From Ephemerocybe angulata (taxonomy: Eukaryota > Basidiomycota > Agaricomycetes > Agaricales > Psathyrellaceae): a stretch of DNA of 64,000 bases. The notes beneath the pieces were generated by a model. It saw only the letters and a list, made by a program, of their open reading frames with translations. It made no database searches and was not told where the DNA came from. Within the stretch, counting starts at the first letter, position 1. Each line of letters opens with the position of its first letter. Both the position numbers and the translations under genes were made by a program. Below, one piece after another: positions 9,868 to 25,516 of the stretch. Location: NCBI GenBank assembly GCA_013368325.1, contig JAACJK010000057.1, positions 434,001 through 498,000 of the forward strand, read 5' to 3'.

Positions 9868-12020
9868 ATGACCAATTCAAAGACACCCGCAATATACAGC
9901 TTACCTCGGCTAACCACCCTCTTAACCTCGCTTCTGGTTGCACTCGCCTCTGGAACCAATTATGTGAGCTGAATCGACTAAGATTGAGCGGAAACTCATA
10001 GCTATACCTTAGGTGTACTCAGGTATGGGGGAATCATAGATGGCGAAGGACCCTTATTCACACCACTGCAATACAGCCTACGCACCCCAGATGGGCGCCA
10101 GACTCAACATTACACATACGGCTCTGAATATCGTTGCTCTGGCCGGAAACTGTGAGTTTACTTACACATATCTGACCCAAAATCTGACGTGCGTAGTTGG
10201 AGTGTATACAACTGGGCCGATATGGGGACGTATCGTGGACACTCGAGGCCCGCGAATCCTTCTATGCTCTGCGTTCGTCTTCCTCCTCGGCGGCTACATG
10301 GGCATCAGATATTTGTACGACAGAGGGTTGGAGAAGGGGCAGGACAGCCTTGGACTTCTAGGATTCTGTGCACTGGTCGTGTTTAGCTACCTTACTGGGG
10401 CAGGTGGAAATGGAGGATTAACGAGCTCCGTCAACTCGACTGCAAAGTCGTTCCCGGATCAAATGGTACGCCTTTCCAAGTCTCTATCCACCCAGCGAGG
10501 AACTAATACCTGTCTACACTTAGAGAGGCATTACAACTGGGCTTGTTATCTCGGGGTTTGGCCTTTCAGCTTTCCTATTCTCCACCATTTCCCGCTCATT
10601 CTTCGCGGGGAACACGTCGTCCTTCCTCTTCCTCTTGGCTGTGGGAACGGCCTCGCCTATGATCCTGGGCTTCTTCCTCATCAAGCCTATCCCTCTCCCA
10701 CCTCATGAGAAACGCCCACACAGTCATGAACCCGTCCCTGAACGAGCTGAGTCGGGGATTCTCGAGAGGAACGACAGTCGCTCCCCTCTATTAAGCGGCC
10801 GTGGGGATGAAGATGACGACGAGGAGGATGACTCCGCACCACCGTCTCCTCGCGGATACGTTGCAGAAGCTGGTTTATCTCCAGATCACAGACGGCGAGA
10901 GCGGGATGTGGAGTTAAGCCCGCAGCGACACCTCAGGTCTTTGCCTGAAGATGTCGAGAGACCGACACATACTCGCGACATGAGCCGAGGAGCGGCATTG
11001 GCGCATGACGTTCTTCCAAATATCTACGGAATGAAATTATGGAAGAGCAGTGATTTTTACTTATTGTTCTCTATATTATCACTATGTAAGTGCTGTAGGT
11101 TCTTTCCAGGCATCTTATGCTAACCTGGAGCAGTGAGTGGAACCGGCCTCATGTGTAAGTACCATCCACAGCTTCGAAACGTCAGGGTGGTAGTCTGAAG
11201 CTTTCCTAGATATAAACAATGTTGGGTCGATGTCGCAAGCGCTCTACGCATTCAAGAACCCGAAGTACGACCCTGTAGAGGCCGCTCGATGGCAATCCAC
11301 GCAGGTCTCTTCCATCAGCTTAATGAACTGCGCCGGTAGAATTCTTATAGGTTCGTTTTTGAGTCCATGCTTGCTCTGGGTCTCTATTCTTACCTTCATC
11401 TAACCCGGCTTCCTCGTACAGGTGTGATATCCGATTTTGGGAAGAACCGATTCGACATACCCCGCTCGTACTGTCTTGTCCTGGTCTCATTGGCGTGCTT
11501 CATCTCGCAAATCGTGACAGCTCGCGTTGACCATGTAACGGACCTCTGGCTCGCGAGCTCGGTGTTGGGTCTGGGATACGGCGCGGTGTTCTCCCTGCTC
11601 CCCACCGTGTGCATGGAGTGGTTCGGAATGAGTGAGTCTCCACAAACCCACACGCGCATCCCTCCTCGCAACTGACCTTGATCACTTCTCACAGCACACT
11701 TCTCAGAGAACTGGGGCTACCTCTCCATGTCGCCTATGATAGCAGGGAACCTCTTCTCTCTCGTCTTTGGGTGGAACCTTGACAGGAACGACGACCCCGC
11801 GAAGGGCAAGGTCGTTGCGAGGATGGTTCCGCTACCGGGGACGGAGATCAGGTGTTCGAAGGGCGTGGACTGTTATGTGGACTCGGTGTACATGACGATC
11901 GGGGCGACCTTCTTGGCCCTCGGGTTGAGTGTGTGGGCTGGCTTTAGAGATCGAAGGAAGGTCAGGAATGCGATGATTAAGAGGGAGATGTTGAGGAGGG
12001 GGGAGGCGGACGATTATTGA
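9868..12020 (+). CDS. Major facilitator superfamily transporter, NFD4/nodulin-like (Mch1-type)
   Basis: Plasma- or vacuolar-membrane transporter of the family that includes yeast Mch1 and plant nodulin-like proteins; the substrate is unknown. ATG at 9868 (MTNSKTPAIYSLPRLTTLLT). Exon 1 ends ASGTNY at 9963, and a 10-nt microexon (10013-10022) supplies VYS. The next exon gives AYAPQMGARLNITHT, the conserved N-terminal signature. Then come FGVYTTGPIWGRIVDTRGPR (the MFS A-motif loop), LLCSAFVFLLGGYMG, and TGAGGNGGLTSSVNSTAKSF. A long acidic Ser/Pro loop (about 10720-10990) divides the protein into halves. The C-terminal half includes MSQALYAFKNPKYDP, LMNCAGRILIGVISDFGKN, SVLGLGYGAVFSLLPTVCMEWFG and NWGYLSMSPMIAGNLFSLVFG, stop at 12018. 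About 10-12 membrane helices and at least seven introns. Confidence 0.85.
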
Positions 12021-12481
12021 GATCACGCTCAGGGCGGTTATACTCTAGAGATATCTGGGATACCCCGTGTTTCTGACTTAACAGAGACTATTGTACAATT
12101 AACATATTCGGAGTCGGGGTTGTACCCATTTTTATTTCAAGATTTCAGTCAGCTCTACTCATTGGATGAAGGTGCCAGTGTGTTGCGAGCTTTCGGGACT
12201 TTGGCGAGCGTTGTGATCCACGACTTTCTTCGTCCCCGAATCTCGCTCTGTAAGGTAGCTCCGACCCTGTGCTTTTAGGTGCTCCTCCCTTCCGCGAAAG
12301 GTGCTAAAGCTTAAAGAATAACGAAATAGGCGCCCATTTCTAAGCGTGGAAATCATGTTGTTTGTTCCAGGTTGTGCATACCGGTACTTGTGAGCTGTCA
12401 ACACCGCACTATACTCTTAACCCTCGACTGCGAACATCTCGCCCCTTTCTCGTTGACTCGAGCTCTTGATATAATCCTGCA
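12021..12481. other. Intergenic region upstream of the NACHT gene
   Basis: Contains the 3' flank of the transporter and the promoter of the NACHT gene. I see no further gene or clear regulatory repeat. Confidence 0.4.
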
Positions 12482-15120
12482 ATGGACAACACGATGGACG
12501 TTACCCTGAATAGGTACTCTGGAGGCCCAGCTTTCTTTCCCAATGCTGGCAACTTCAGTATCGGTACCCAGCACATCAACGTCATATCAGGCTCGAGGGA
12601 AATTCCTGGTCAGATATCGCTCTGCTATCCGATGTCCAGATTTCGTTCTTACATGTCCTATACAGAACTTCAGCCAATCCCTGGTGCATCGCACCACCGA
12701 AATCGCAGGGTTTCACCACCCGATTCTAAGTGTTGTCCTGGCACAAGACAGCAGATCACCCACAAGGTTCTTCAATGGGCAAAGGACGAACAGGATGACG
12801 CTAAGCGTCAATATCTCTACTGGCTATATGGCCCTGTAGGGTGCGGTAAATCTGCCATTGCGCAACTCGTCGCAGAAGAGCTTGAGCGCTCGGATCGGCT
12901 CGCCGCTAGTTTCTTCTTCTTTCGTGGGTCAGGCGAAAGGAGCAGGATTTCAAGATTTGCCGTTACACTGGCCCAGCAAATGTCAGAGACGATACCCTCC
13001 ACAGCTTCCTTCGTCCAGGGAGCCATGAAGTCAATGCTTGGTCTCCGAACTGCACATCTGTCACTGGCGGTGCAATTCGAGAAATTAATCTACAAACCCC
13101 TTCAAGCGGCCATTGACGGTGGACTCGAGGCCAACCACTTTTTCATAATCGTTGTCGACGGCCTTGACGAATGCGAAGACAGGGCCGATGTTTCGGATTT
13201 CCTCGATCACGCCCTAGAGTATCTCGACCAGCACCGTGGTCTTCCCCTACGATTCCTGGTTTTTAGCAGAATAGAGGAGAATATACACTCTCGCCTCGGC
13301 ACCACCGAATCAGTCCACATCGAGGACCTTTCCGACTACCCAGCCGACTCCGATATATACTCCTTCCTGAAGGCTTGGTTCTCGCAGGCCTCAAGACGGA
13401 ACAGGGTTATACAATCATACATCAACCAGCACGGAAGCTGGCCTCCTGAATCCGATTTGCTGTCCCTCGCTCGCCACATCAAGGGCTCCTTTATCTTCGC
13501 ATCGACTCTGACAAAGTTCATCCTGGAAAACACCAATGACGGCCTGACGCCCATCGAGCGGTTCCCGCGAGCACTTCAAATGAGCCCAGGTCTGGATGGG
13601 CTGTACACGGAGATATTGAAGCGCTCCGAACACATACCCTTCTTTCTCGATATCATCTCCACTCTTGCGTTGTTGCAGGAACCGCTCTCTATCTCTAGCC
13701 TAGCAGGATTATTGAATCTTCCGTCCTTCAAAGTTATCAACGTTTTGGTGAATCTCCAGTCCATCATACAAGTCCCCGGCAATGATCGAATCCCCGTCAC
13801 CTTCTTCCACGTTTCACTTCGCGATTTTCTCACTTCCCAAATTCGAGCTAGGTCCCTGCACGCTTCGCCGTTGTACCACGAGTACTTGGCATACAGGTGT
13901 CTAATACTTCTGTGCGGTGACAACCCCCACCCGCTACCCGAATCGTGCATGGGATATATCCACCGTGCTTACCGCTTTCATTGGCGGTCCTTCATCGACG
14001 CATACTGTCAGGCCACTACCAGGGAAGCCGTTGGAAACCTCGAAACCCGAACTGGTGTTTTGGAACGCTTCATACCTCACTACACTCAACACCACCCAAG
14101 GGGAGAATGCAATGCAAGTGCATTGCATGTCCTTTTACAGAGCAAAGCGGCACCAGAGGTCCTTTCGAGCCTTATTTGGCATCGGCAGCGCCTCTCGAAC
14201 TCAAGTCGAAACATCCCCGACGAATATCTTCTTTCTTTAATCAATTCCACCAACATTCTTCAAAGCCACCCTCATTTGGACATTGGGGCTATAATGGCTC
14301 TCATTCTTGAACGCCTTCCACCGAGTGATCCCCCAACTCGACTTTTGCCATACTGGGACTTGGTGACCGAGTTCCTATACCTGCTAAGTCGCCCAATGAC
14401 TCGCCAGGTTCATCCACTCTTGGGCCACCTGTTTTGGCACTGGCCCCGCTATCTTGCACTGGCACTGCAGCGCTACTCGCATATAACAACTCGGGACATC
14501 GATTCAAAGAATATGTTATTACCTTCCCGTGCCGCCGCTCACCAAAAGTACGATGAAATGTCCGATGACTTCCCATTTTCTGGGGATTCTGGTGCTGAAT
14601 TTCTCCAATCGGCGGTCCAGGAAGCAGTCGATATTGTCGAAGCGAAGGTAGTAGACTTTCATTTTTCAGTCAACCAATGTAACTCAACTTACGCTTTAAA
14701 CAGTTTCCTGGAACAATAAACGACGACTGGCAGGAAAGGCTCCCAGACTCTAGCGCAAGCTCTTCGACGAGTCCCGACATATCCATTCTTGACATTCTAC
14801 AGGTGTGTTCACAAGCCAACTAGGACAGTAAGCATACCCACATTGGCTGAACCACCGCCTTACAGGGGTACCGCTATTTAATATCCCAGATGGCTCAAAA
14901 AAATGGTCCCCGAGCATACTTAGGCTACATTCGAAGCAGCAGCAACGGACTCACTTCCTGGGAGGTGATACTAACTCTGCGAGAATCCGCTCCAGAGGCC
15001 GCGCCAATTATGGCACGCCTACTTCGCCAATATTCTCCGGCGTCTATTGCTGCAGCGGAGGGGAGGAGCAATATGACTGACGTCCTACGTGCTCATGAAA
15101 GAAAGTGTGTCATTATGTAA
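12482..15120 (+). CDS. NACHT-domain STAND NTPase (fungal NLR-like)
   Basis: Signal-transduction NTPase of the kind used in fungal nonself recognition and regulated cell death. ATG at 12482. A short N-terminus (FPNAGNFSIGTQHINVISGS) typical of basidiomycete NACHT proteins precedes CCPGTRQQITHKVLQWAKD. The Walker A motif is LYGPVGCGKSAIAQ (near residue 118), followed by ASFFFFRGSGERSRI. Walker B is FFIIVVDGLDECED (near residue 225), and the sensor region is FLVFSRIEENI. The winged-helix part is SLAGLLNLPSFKVINVLVNL, then VTFFHVSLRDFLT. No TPR, ankyrin or WD repeats follow, so it lacks an obvious ligand-binding repeat domain. Probable introns: 12609-12665 (57 nt, frame-neutral), about 14649-14702 and about 14803-14864. 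The final exon ends HERKCVIM at 15120. A further spliced exon to 15420 is possible. Confidence 0.82.
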
Positions 15121-15959
15121 GCCGTCGGGATGGGTGTGCCGCAAACTTAAAGCCTTTGCCCTCACTGGATTGGAATGGTGACCACGAAGATCAGTATATT
15201 GAAGCTTCTCCTGCAATTGTTGATTCAGACTCAAGACTCAACTGGAAAGTCTCCAACCACCGACTCACTTGTGCCAACCAACTTCCGCCATTGCGACGAC
15301 CCTCTTTCCGAGATCCTCGGTACACATACGGACATCGCCGGCCTCGAAACATTCTCTCGACCTTTTGCACCTGCATGGGAGCCCACTCAGGGCCTTCAAA
15401 GTTCATGCCCACCAGCTTGATACTTCTTTCCTCCTCCATTGGGTAACGGGTAGCTTGTCTGCCTTCGACTGCCCATCGAGCCCTTCCACTTTGCAGATAT
15501 ACGATTCAGATGACCGGTTAACAGACCTCCTCATGTGCGAGTTCATACTTACTTGTAGGATACCATTTGATCTGTCTAGCAGGTCTAGGGTGGTCACGTA
15601 GCCGCTGAGAGTAGCCCTTAGTGACTGTCGACTATCACCGAGCTGCGTGTATTACTATTAGGAACGTACCGACTTCTTGAAAGTGCATCTGAATTGTACC
15701 TCGACATTGGACAATTCAAATTGGATGGCACCCACTGTCCAGACTCACTTCAATGTAGAGCTCTAACTGAACTACATGACTCACACATGCAACGTTTCGT
15801 TTGGGCAGAGCGTATAAGATTATTCAAAAAGTACAACACCGCGGCGTAAATTACAGACATAAAGTGAAATAAAAGAATAAAAAAGCATTGCTAAGTAGTA
15901 AGTAGAAAGAAAGCACCCAGCACAACCATCCCAGTATCAGACCGTCCGTCCAACAACGA
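15121..15959. other. Intergenic; possible extra 3' exon of the NACHT gene
   Basis: A plus-strand frame at about 15232-15420 (TDSLVPTNFRHCDDPLSEIL..) has protein-like codon use and follows a good acceptor (GATTCAG), but no donor in the right phase was found in the NACHT gene. The rest shows no gene. The right end is the 3' flank of the YTA7 gene. Confidence 0.35.
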
Positions 15960-21249
<5,290 letters not shown>

Positions 21250-22115
21250 GGCCGGTACTCTGATTCGAAGGGACAAGTCCACCTGGGTGTGCTGGATAGC
21301 GGTGGGAACAGCTGCGTCTTCTCCTCCAAAAGCGGTTGTCTGTGGCCACGCCTGCGCGTCGTTTATATTCATGCACTGGGGCCGTTCGTGGGGCCGTCGT
21401 CGTCGTCGGTGCACGGACCAGTGTCCCGGACGTGAGCTGCTGGGTATTTTCGCGGTTCAGCGTTCAAGAGGCTCAGCAAAGGACCATTGTTGCGGGTGTG
21501 GCTGTGCTTGTTTGGCCCTGTTGGTCCCGCTGATCGAACACGCCCCGCCTTTCGCCCTCCGTTCCTGCTCAGTCCTTCCTCCTCCCCCCGCCCCCTCGAC
21601 GACCGCTCGACGACCCATGTCCGGTGCTCAAAGTCCCGCATTTTGCGGTGTTAGTGTCGGACGTGAAGCAGCAGGGCCTACGGCGCGAAATTAGGAGAGG
21701 AATCGACCGAAAAACGAGAAAGCTGGAGAAACAGCGTGGATTGCATCTTCTGAGACTGTGGAAGTTCGGAGGCAAGGGGATTGCTCGTTTTCTTCCAACC
21801 TTTGCGTCTGAACTCCTACTCTGAGTGTGACGCCAACCGCCTGTGACACTTCCGTTACCCGTCACGCGTCTCCGATCAGTCATGTGGTCGTCGCGATAAG
21901 ATAAGATTGTGCTCCAGGGAGATCGACGAGCGACAGGGGGTCAGAGTTGGGACTCCCTTGACTCCCTTCCTGTGGGCTCAAATCATGTCCAGTGGCCATA
22001 AAACCTGGTATATGTACGCATAAATACGTTATATACCACCAGGAATTCTTTCATATTTATATTCGAAGAAACTACAAAGGTCGGCCTCCAAATACAGGTT
22101 TGATGCTTGCATCAT
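21250..22115. other. Region between the YTA7 start and the left end of the CACTA element
   Basis: Promoter of YTA7 plus the insertion flank. Isolated ACCTGG-like motifs begin near 21993, outside the CACTATG terminus. At 22083-22103 the sequence mirrors the right outer flank (see findings). No gene is seen. Confidence 0.45.
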
Positions 22116-22148
22116 CACTATGAACTTCGGGGCCGGGAAAAAAACCTG
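22116..22148 (+). repeat. Left terminal inverted repeat of the CACTA element
   Basis: Begins CACTATG. It pairs with 29088-29120 without gaps: the first 7 bases are identical, the next roughly 10 are divergent, and then come 16 identical bases containing an A7 run. Confidence 0.8.
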
Positions 22149-22600
22149 TACAGGTATCCTGGACATACCGGGGAAACATCCCTGGATATACCAGGTTGAA
22201 TTCTCGGAATATCCAGGCACACACCTGGGAATCCCAGGTATGATTTCGACCAGGTACTGACCATGGAGATTACCTGTGGTTTTTGCCGTTTACCTGGTCG
22301 GTCAAAATCATGGGACTACCAGGTGTTCGCCCTGGAATCCATATGTTTTATTGCCTGGCCTATCCGTGTAAAATACCAGTACATACTAAGAATGGAATAT
22401 ACATCCAGGTGCGCACCTAGAGGCTAGCACGGTACGCGTGATTGCCAGGTAAAGAACATAGTATGCCCGAGTCTTTTCACCGGCGCTACCAGGTAACCAG
22501 GAACACGATTTGCTCACTATACACGGACAGACCAGGAACACCACATGGAAGAGACAGGAAGAAAACGTGTATTGCACAGGTACGATATCACAAAACGACA
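22138..22600. repeat. Left subterminal motif array (ACCTGG / CCAGGT)
   Basis: A dozen or so degenerate copies in both orientations, for example ACCTGTACAGGT, ATACCAGGT, ACACCTGGGAATCCCAGGT, GTTTACCTGG, CTACCAGGT, ATCCAGGT and TGCCAGGT. Spacing is irregular. Similar arrays mark CACTA ends and serve as binding sites for the element-encoded protein in characterised plant elements. Confidence 0.7.
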
Positions 22601-22612
22601 GGTAAAAATGAT

Positions 22613-22722
22613 GGGTATACCACGTAGGGACAGGCGGTGCTAGGATGGGGCTGTACGTGCTCGTTCCGAGTCAGGGGTATAACGGGTATACCGTGTAGGG
22701 ACAGGCTGTTTGTATGGGGCTC
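22613..22722 (+). repeat. Two direct copies of a GGGTATACC..GTAGGGACAGG unit
   Basis: 22613-22653 and 22684-22722 are about 80% alike (GGGTATACCACGTAGGGACA versus GGGTATACCGTGTAGGGACA, both followed by a TGGGGCT block). The period is 71 bp. Each copy contains the palindrome GTATAC. They lie between the subterminal array and the accessory gene's stop. Confidence 0.7.
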
Positions 22723-22789
22723 AAGCCCTGTTGACAAGCGACGATGAGACTTTAAACCTTCCAATAGAGCCATGATATGAACGACGCAC

Positions 22790-24223
22790 CTAGTTTATCT
22801 CGTCCTCAGATTCATCGGATTCAATTGTGCGCCTCTTGGCATGCTGAGCGCGTTTGGGCTTGGCACAATCATCAGGGTCCTCCGACTTTCGCTTCTTGCT
22901 AGCGCTGGCAACTAGGAGAGGGCGTGAATACGAGAGATCACAAATGGAAGCCGTTACTCACTCTCCATTTGCAACTGAACCTGAGTCGTCATATCACCGA
23001 CCATACTTGCCATCTCAGGGAATTTAATCAACAAATCCTTGATCTTATCCATCGCATCCATCCTCGTGTCGTCCTCCGAGTCTTCAGAATGGTCATCTTC
23101 TGAGCCAGAGGCCCCGCCTTTGGCCGAAGCCGCCTTCGCTGCTTCAGCGTCATCCTCCTCACTGGCGTACATATCTTCCATGAGGTCGTGATCATCATCG
23201 GCAGGGACGGGTACGAGAACATTGTCGGAATCTGATGGGGTAGCAGCCGGCGTCTCTTCCCTCGAGTTCTGAACGCTTTTCTTGCCTTTCATCTTCTTCC
23301 CAGTCTTGCGATCAGCCTTCTTGATCTTCCCCGAAGCGAGCTTGCGCTGGTAGCCACGCCTATTTGCGTGGGCGCATTGAGCGAGTTCCTTGACACACCA
23401 TAGCGTAGGATAGCGGTGCTTGTTGATGAACGGAAATTGAGTCTTGAGCTAAAACAGTATCAGTATAGTAATAGCTCCAAGCCGACATCTACTCACCAAC
23501 CCCTGCAACGCACTCTTCCTCTCGACATCTTCGTTACCATAGGTCAATGATGGGTCAAATCCTAAAGTGTCCATCGCAGCCCGTGTTGCGCGCTGAACCG
23601 GATGTCAGAAGCAGAGACAAACAAAAACGGCATCACGCACAAGAATCTTATCGTAGACGAGAGGCGATACCTTCATGGCCTCTTGGAGATTAAAACCTGG
23701 ATGCACGCCATTGCCCGAACGGCCGGCTTCACCTTTCGGACGCATGCATACAATATCTACGCGAGAGTCAAAGCCGTCAATTGCAAAATGAGAGCAAACA
23801 GGTACATACCAGGCTTGGATTGAGGGGGGCGATCCTCGGGCGTCCTCTGGAGAAGCAGGGCCTCAAGTTCTCGAATTCTCTTGTCTTTATCGGATTCTGC
23901 GGGTCCGCTTTGGCTGGCCGCTGGAGCTGCTCCAGCAGGAGACGAAGTTTGGGGAGGAGTATCTGCGATGGCCTGCTTTCTGCGGGGTTCTAAAAGCAGC
24001 GATGAGCACATGAACGGCTCAAGGTAGAATACTCACTCCTCTTGAGAAGGTCATCTAGCTCCTGGTCCATCGCCACCTTGTTCTGGGATGCCAATTCAGC
24101 TGGAGTCGCCGGTTTCTCCTTGCCCTTCTTTCCCGAGGGTGCCTTGGCGGAACCGGCGGGTTTTGCTGGTTTGGTGGAGCTCGCCTTCGTAGAACTGGAC
24201 TTTGAGGAAGATCCTGAAGCCAT
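22790..24223 (-). CDS. CACTA element accessory protein (leftward gene)
   Basis: Starts MASGSSSKSSSTKASSTKPA at 24223 and ends ESDESEDEIN at 22790. The N-terminus is a Lys/Ser/Pro-rich basic stretch, followed by ELASQNKVAMDQELDDLLKR, a likely coiled coil. After an intron come SDKDKRIRELEALLLQRTPE, then NGVHPGFNLQEAMKVSPLVY, then FDPSLTYGNEDVERKSALQG. A conserved-looking block, FPFINKHRYPTLWCVKELAQ, leads into a basic stretch (RRGYQRKLASGKIKKADRK). An acidic region and a C-terminal nuclear-localisation-like run (SKKRKSEDPDD..KPKRAQHAKRR) close it. Five or six short introns. Genes of this type sit opposite the transposase in basidiomycete CACTA elements, so I infer it could bind the element ends, like TNP1/TNPA of plants. 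No known domain was identified. Confidence 0.65.
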
Positions 24224-24470
24224 GAGAGTGAATGGTCCGAGGCGAGTTTGTGTACGAGAAGTAGTAAAGACAGGAAGGGGGAAACGATAAGGAAAACCAC
24301 GCCAGCAAAACAGAGCGGATATAAAAGCGATCGAGAAACGGTGTTTGAATCTGAGGCCTGACAAAACAGAGATCGGCGGGCATATATAAGACGGAGAGAG
24401 CACTGGAAACATACCCCAACTTCGTCTCCTTATCATACCCAACATCCAACCAATACCCAACACCACCACG

Positions 24471-25201
24471 ATGCCACCTGTTCGCTCAGATGACCCGCCT
24501 CCCACTGCACCTCGCCGTACCCAGAGGTACAAAATACTGGGCTTCAACACACCTGCTGAGCGTGAGGCGTATCGCCGAGATAGGCTTGCCATACCTACCG
24601 AGCTTGACCGCTGGCTCGCCCGTGTGGCGAATGCACAAGACCGCCCCGCTGTTGATGATATCAAGGATTTCCCCACTTTCGGGATCAACGACTTCATTGA
24701 AGCTACTATAAGGGTAGTAGAGGTAAGTGCTAGTACTACGTTACATTACTTTCACTCACCTATCACTACAGACTCAAGAGTCTGGCATTGCCGCTGCCGC
24801 CGCCAAGTGGAGCTTGGAGCTCTGTCTCCTCGTTTTGCCAGAGTCGGGCGCCATGTTTCCTATCGGGCCCAGCCCTTGGATCATACTCGGCATATACAAG
24901 GGGTATAAGACGAGCTTGGACGCTCCAGAGTGGGTGGTCAAATCCGACGAGTATGATGGGTCTGCGTTCTATCAGCCCAGGGCCAGGATGCTCGAAATGA
25001 TCAGGACCCTGCTCGACTCTGAGCTCATCCCCAAGAATCCTTCCCGCAACGATATCTTGCGATGGAGCTTCATGGCATCGGTGAGTTTATCTGTTTAGAT
25101 ATTGAAGTAGAGTCACTGACGTACAATATGCTCGAAATCTCTAGTCCATCCACAATGCCCGCGTCAGGACCATCGTTGACAAGTGCGATGAGTATTCTTA
25201 G
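24471..25201 (+). CDS. Small accessory protein of the CACTA element, unknown function
   Basis: ATG at 24471 (MPPVRSDDPPPTAPRRTQRY). Three exons: to about 24723; about 24772 to 25080 (TQESGIAAAAAKWSLELCLL.. to ..ILRWSFMAS); and about 25144 to 25201 (SIHNARVRTIVDKCDEYS, stop at 25199-25201). About 200 residues. There are conserved-looking aromatic and proline positions (FPIGPSPWIILGIYKGY) but no domain I recognise. It shares the roughly 250-bp divergent promoter region with the leftward accessory gene, which suggests co-regulation. Its place inside the inverted repeats marks it as element cargo. It could be the N-terminal partner of the transposase. Confidence 0.6.
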
Positions 25202-25347
25202 AGAAATGTGATTAGCTACAAGCCAGAGTGTCATCGGAAGGTTCTTACCATGAAAGAGAATAGATATTATGTGTTTTCAACATTGCTTTGAGTCTCCGTC
25301 GTCGGTCGAAGTAAGCTCGAGAAGGGCGGGCTCACAAGTGGCCGGGC

Positions 25348-25384
25348 GTGGGAATTCTGGTTCAGGCTGAACCAGAATTCCCAC
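25348..25384. promoter_or_regulatory. 37-bp palindrome upstream of the transposase gene
   Basis: Arms 25348-25365 and 25367-25384 (18 bp each, starting GTGGGAATTCTGGTTCAG) are perfect inverse complements around a single central G. It lies about 130 bp before the transposase ATG at 25517. It can form a cruciform or bind a dimeric protein. Confidence 0.7.
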
Positions 25385-25516
25385 ACTCTGGAAAGTGTTT
25401 GGCACAGAAGGCTTTGGCCCACATCCCCGAATTGGGCTCGTCCCCTTGCGTGCTGCACTTGCAACTCGTCCTTACACCCACCACTGGCATCCCAAATCTA
25501 TCGCTTTCTATTCACC

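Noticed and set aside
22138..22600. Short repeats resembling a CRISPR-like array
   Set aside because: The repeats are degenerate, occur in both orientations with irregular spacing, and recur at the other end of a transposon. They are CACTA subterminal motifs in a eukaryotic genome.
24724..24780. Premature end of the small CACTA gene (a continuous frame reads on to 24908)
   Set aside because: The unspliced reading loses protein character after 24723. Using the GT..AG intron restores a good frame to 25201, so no frameshift is needed.
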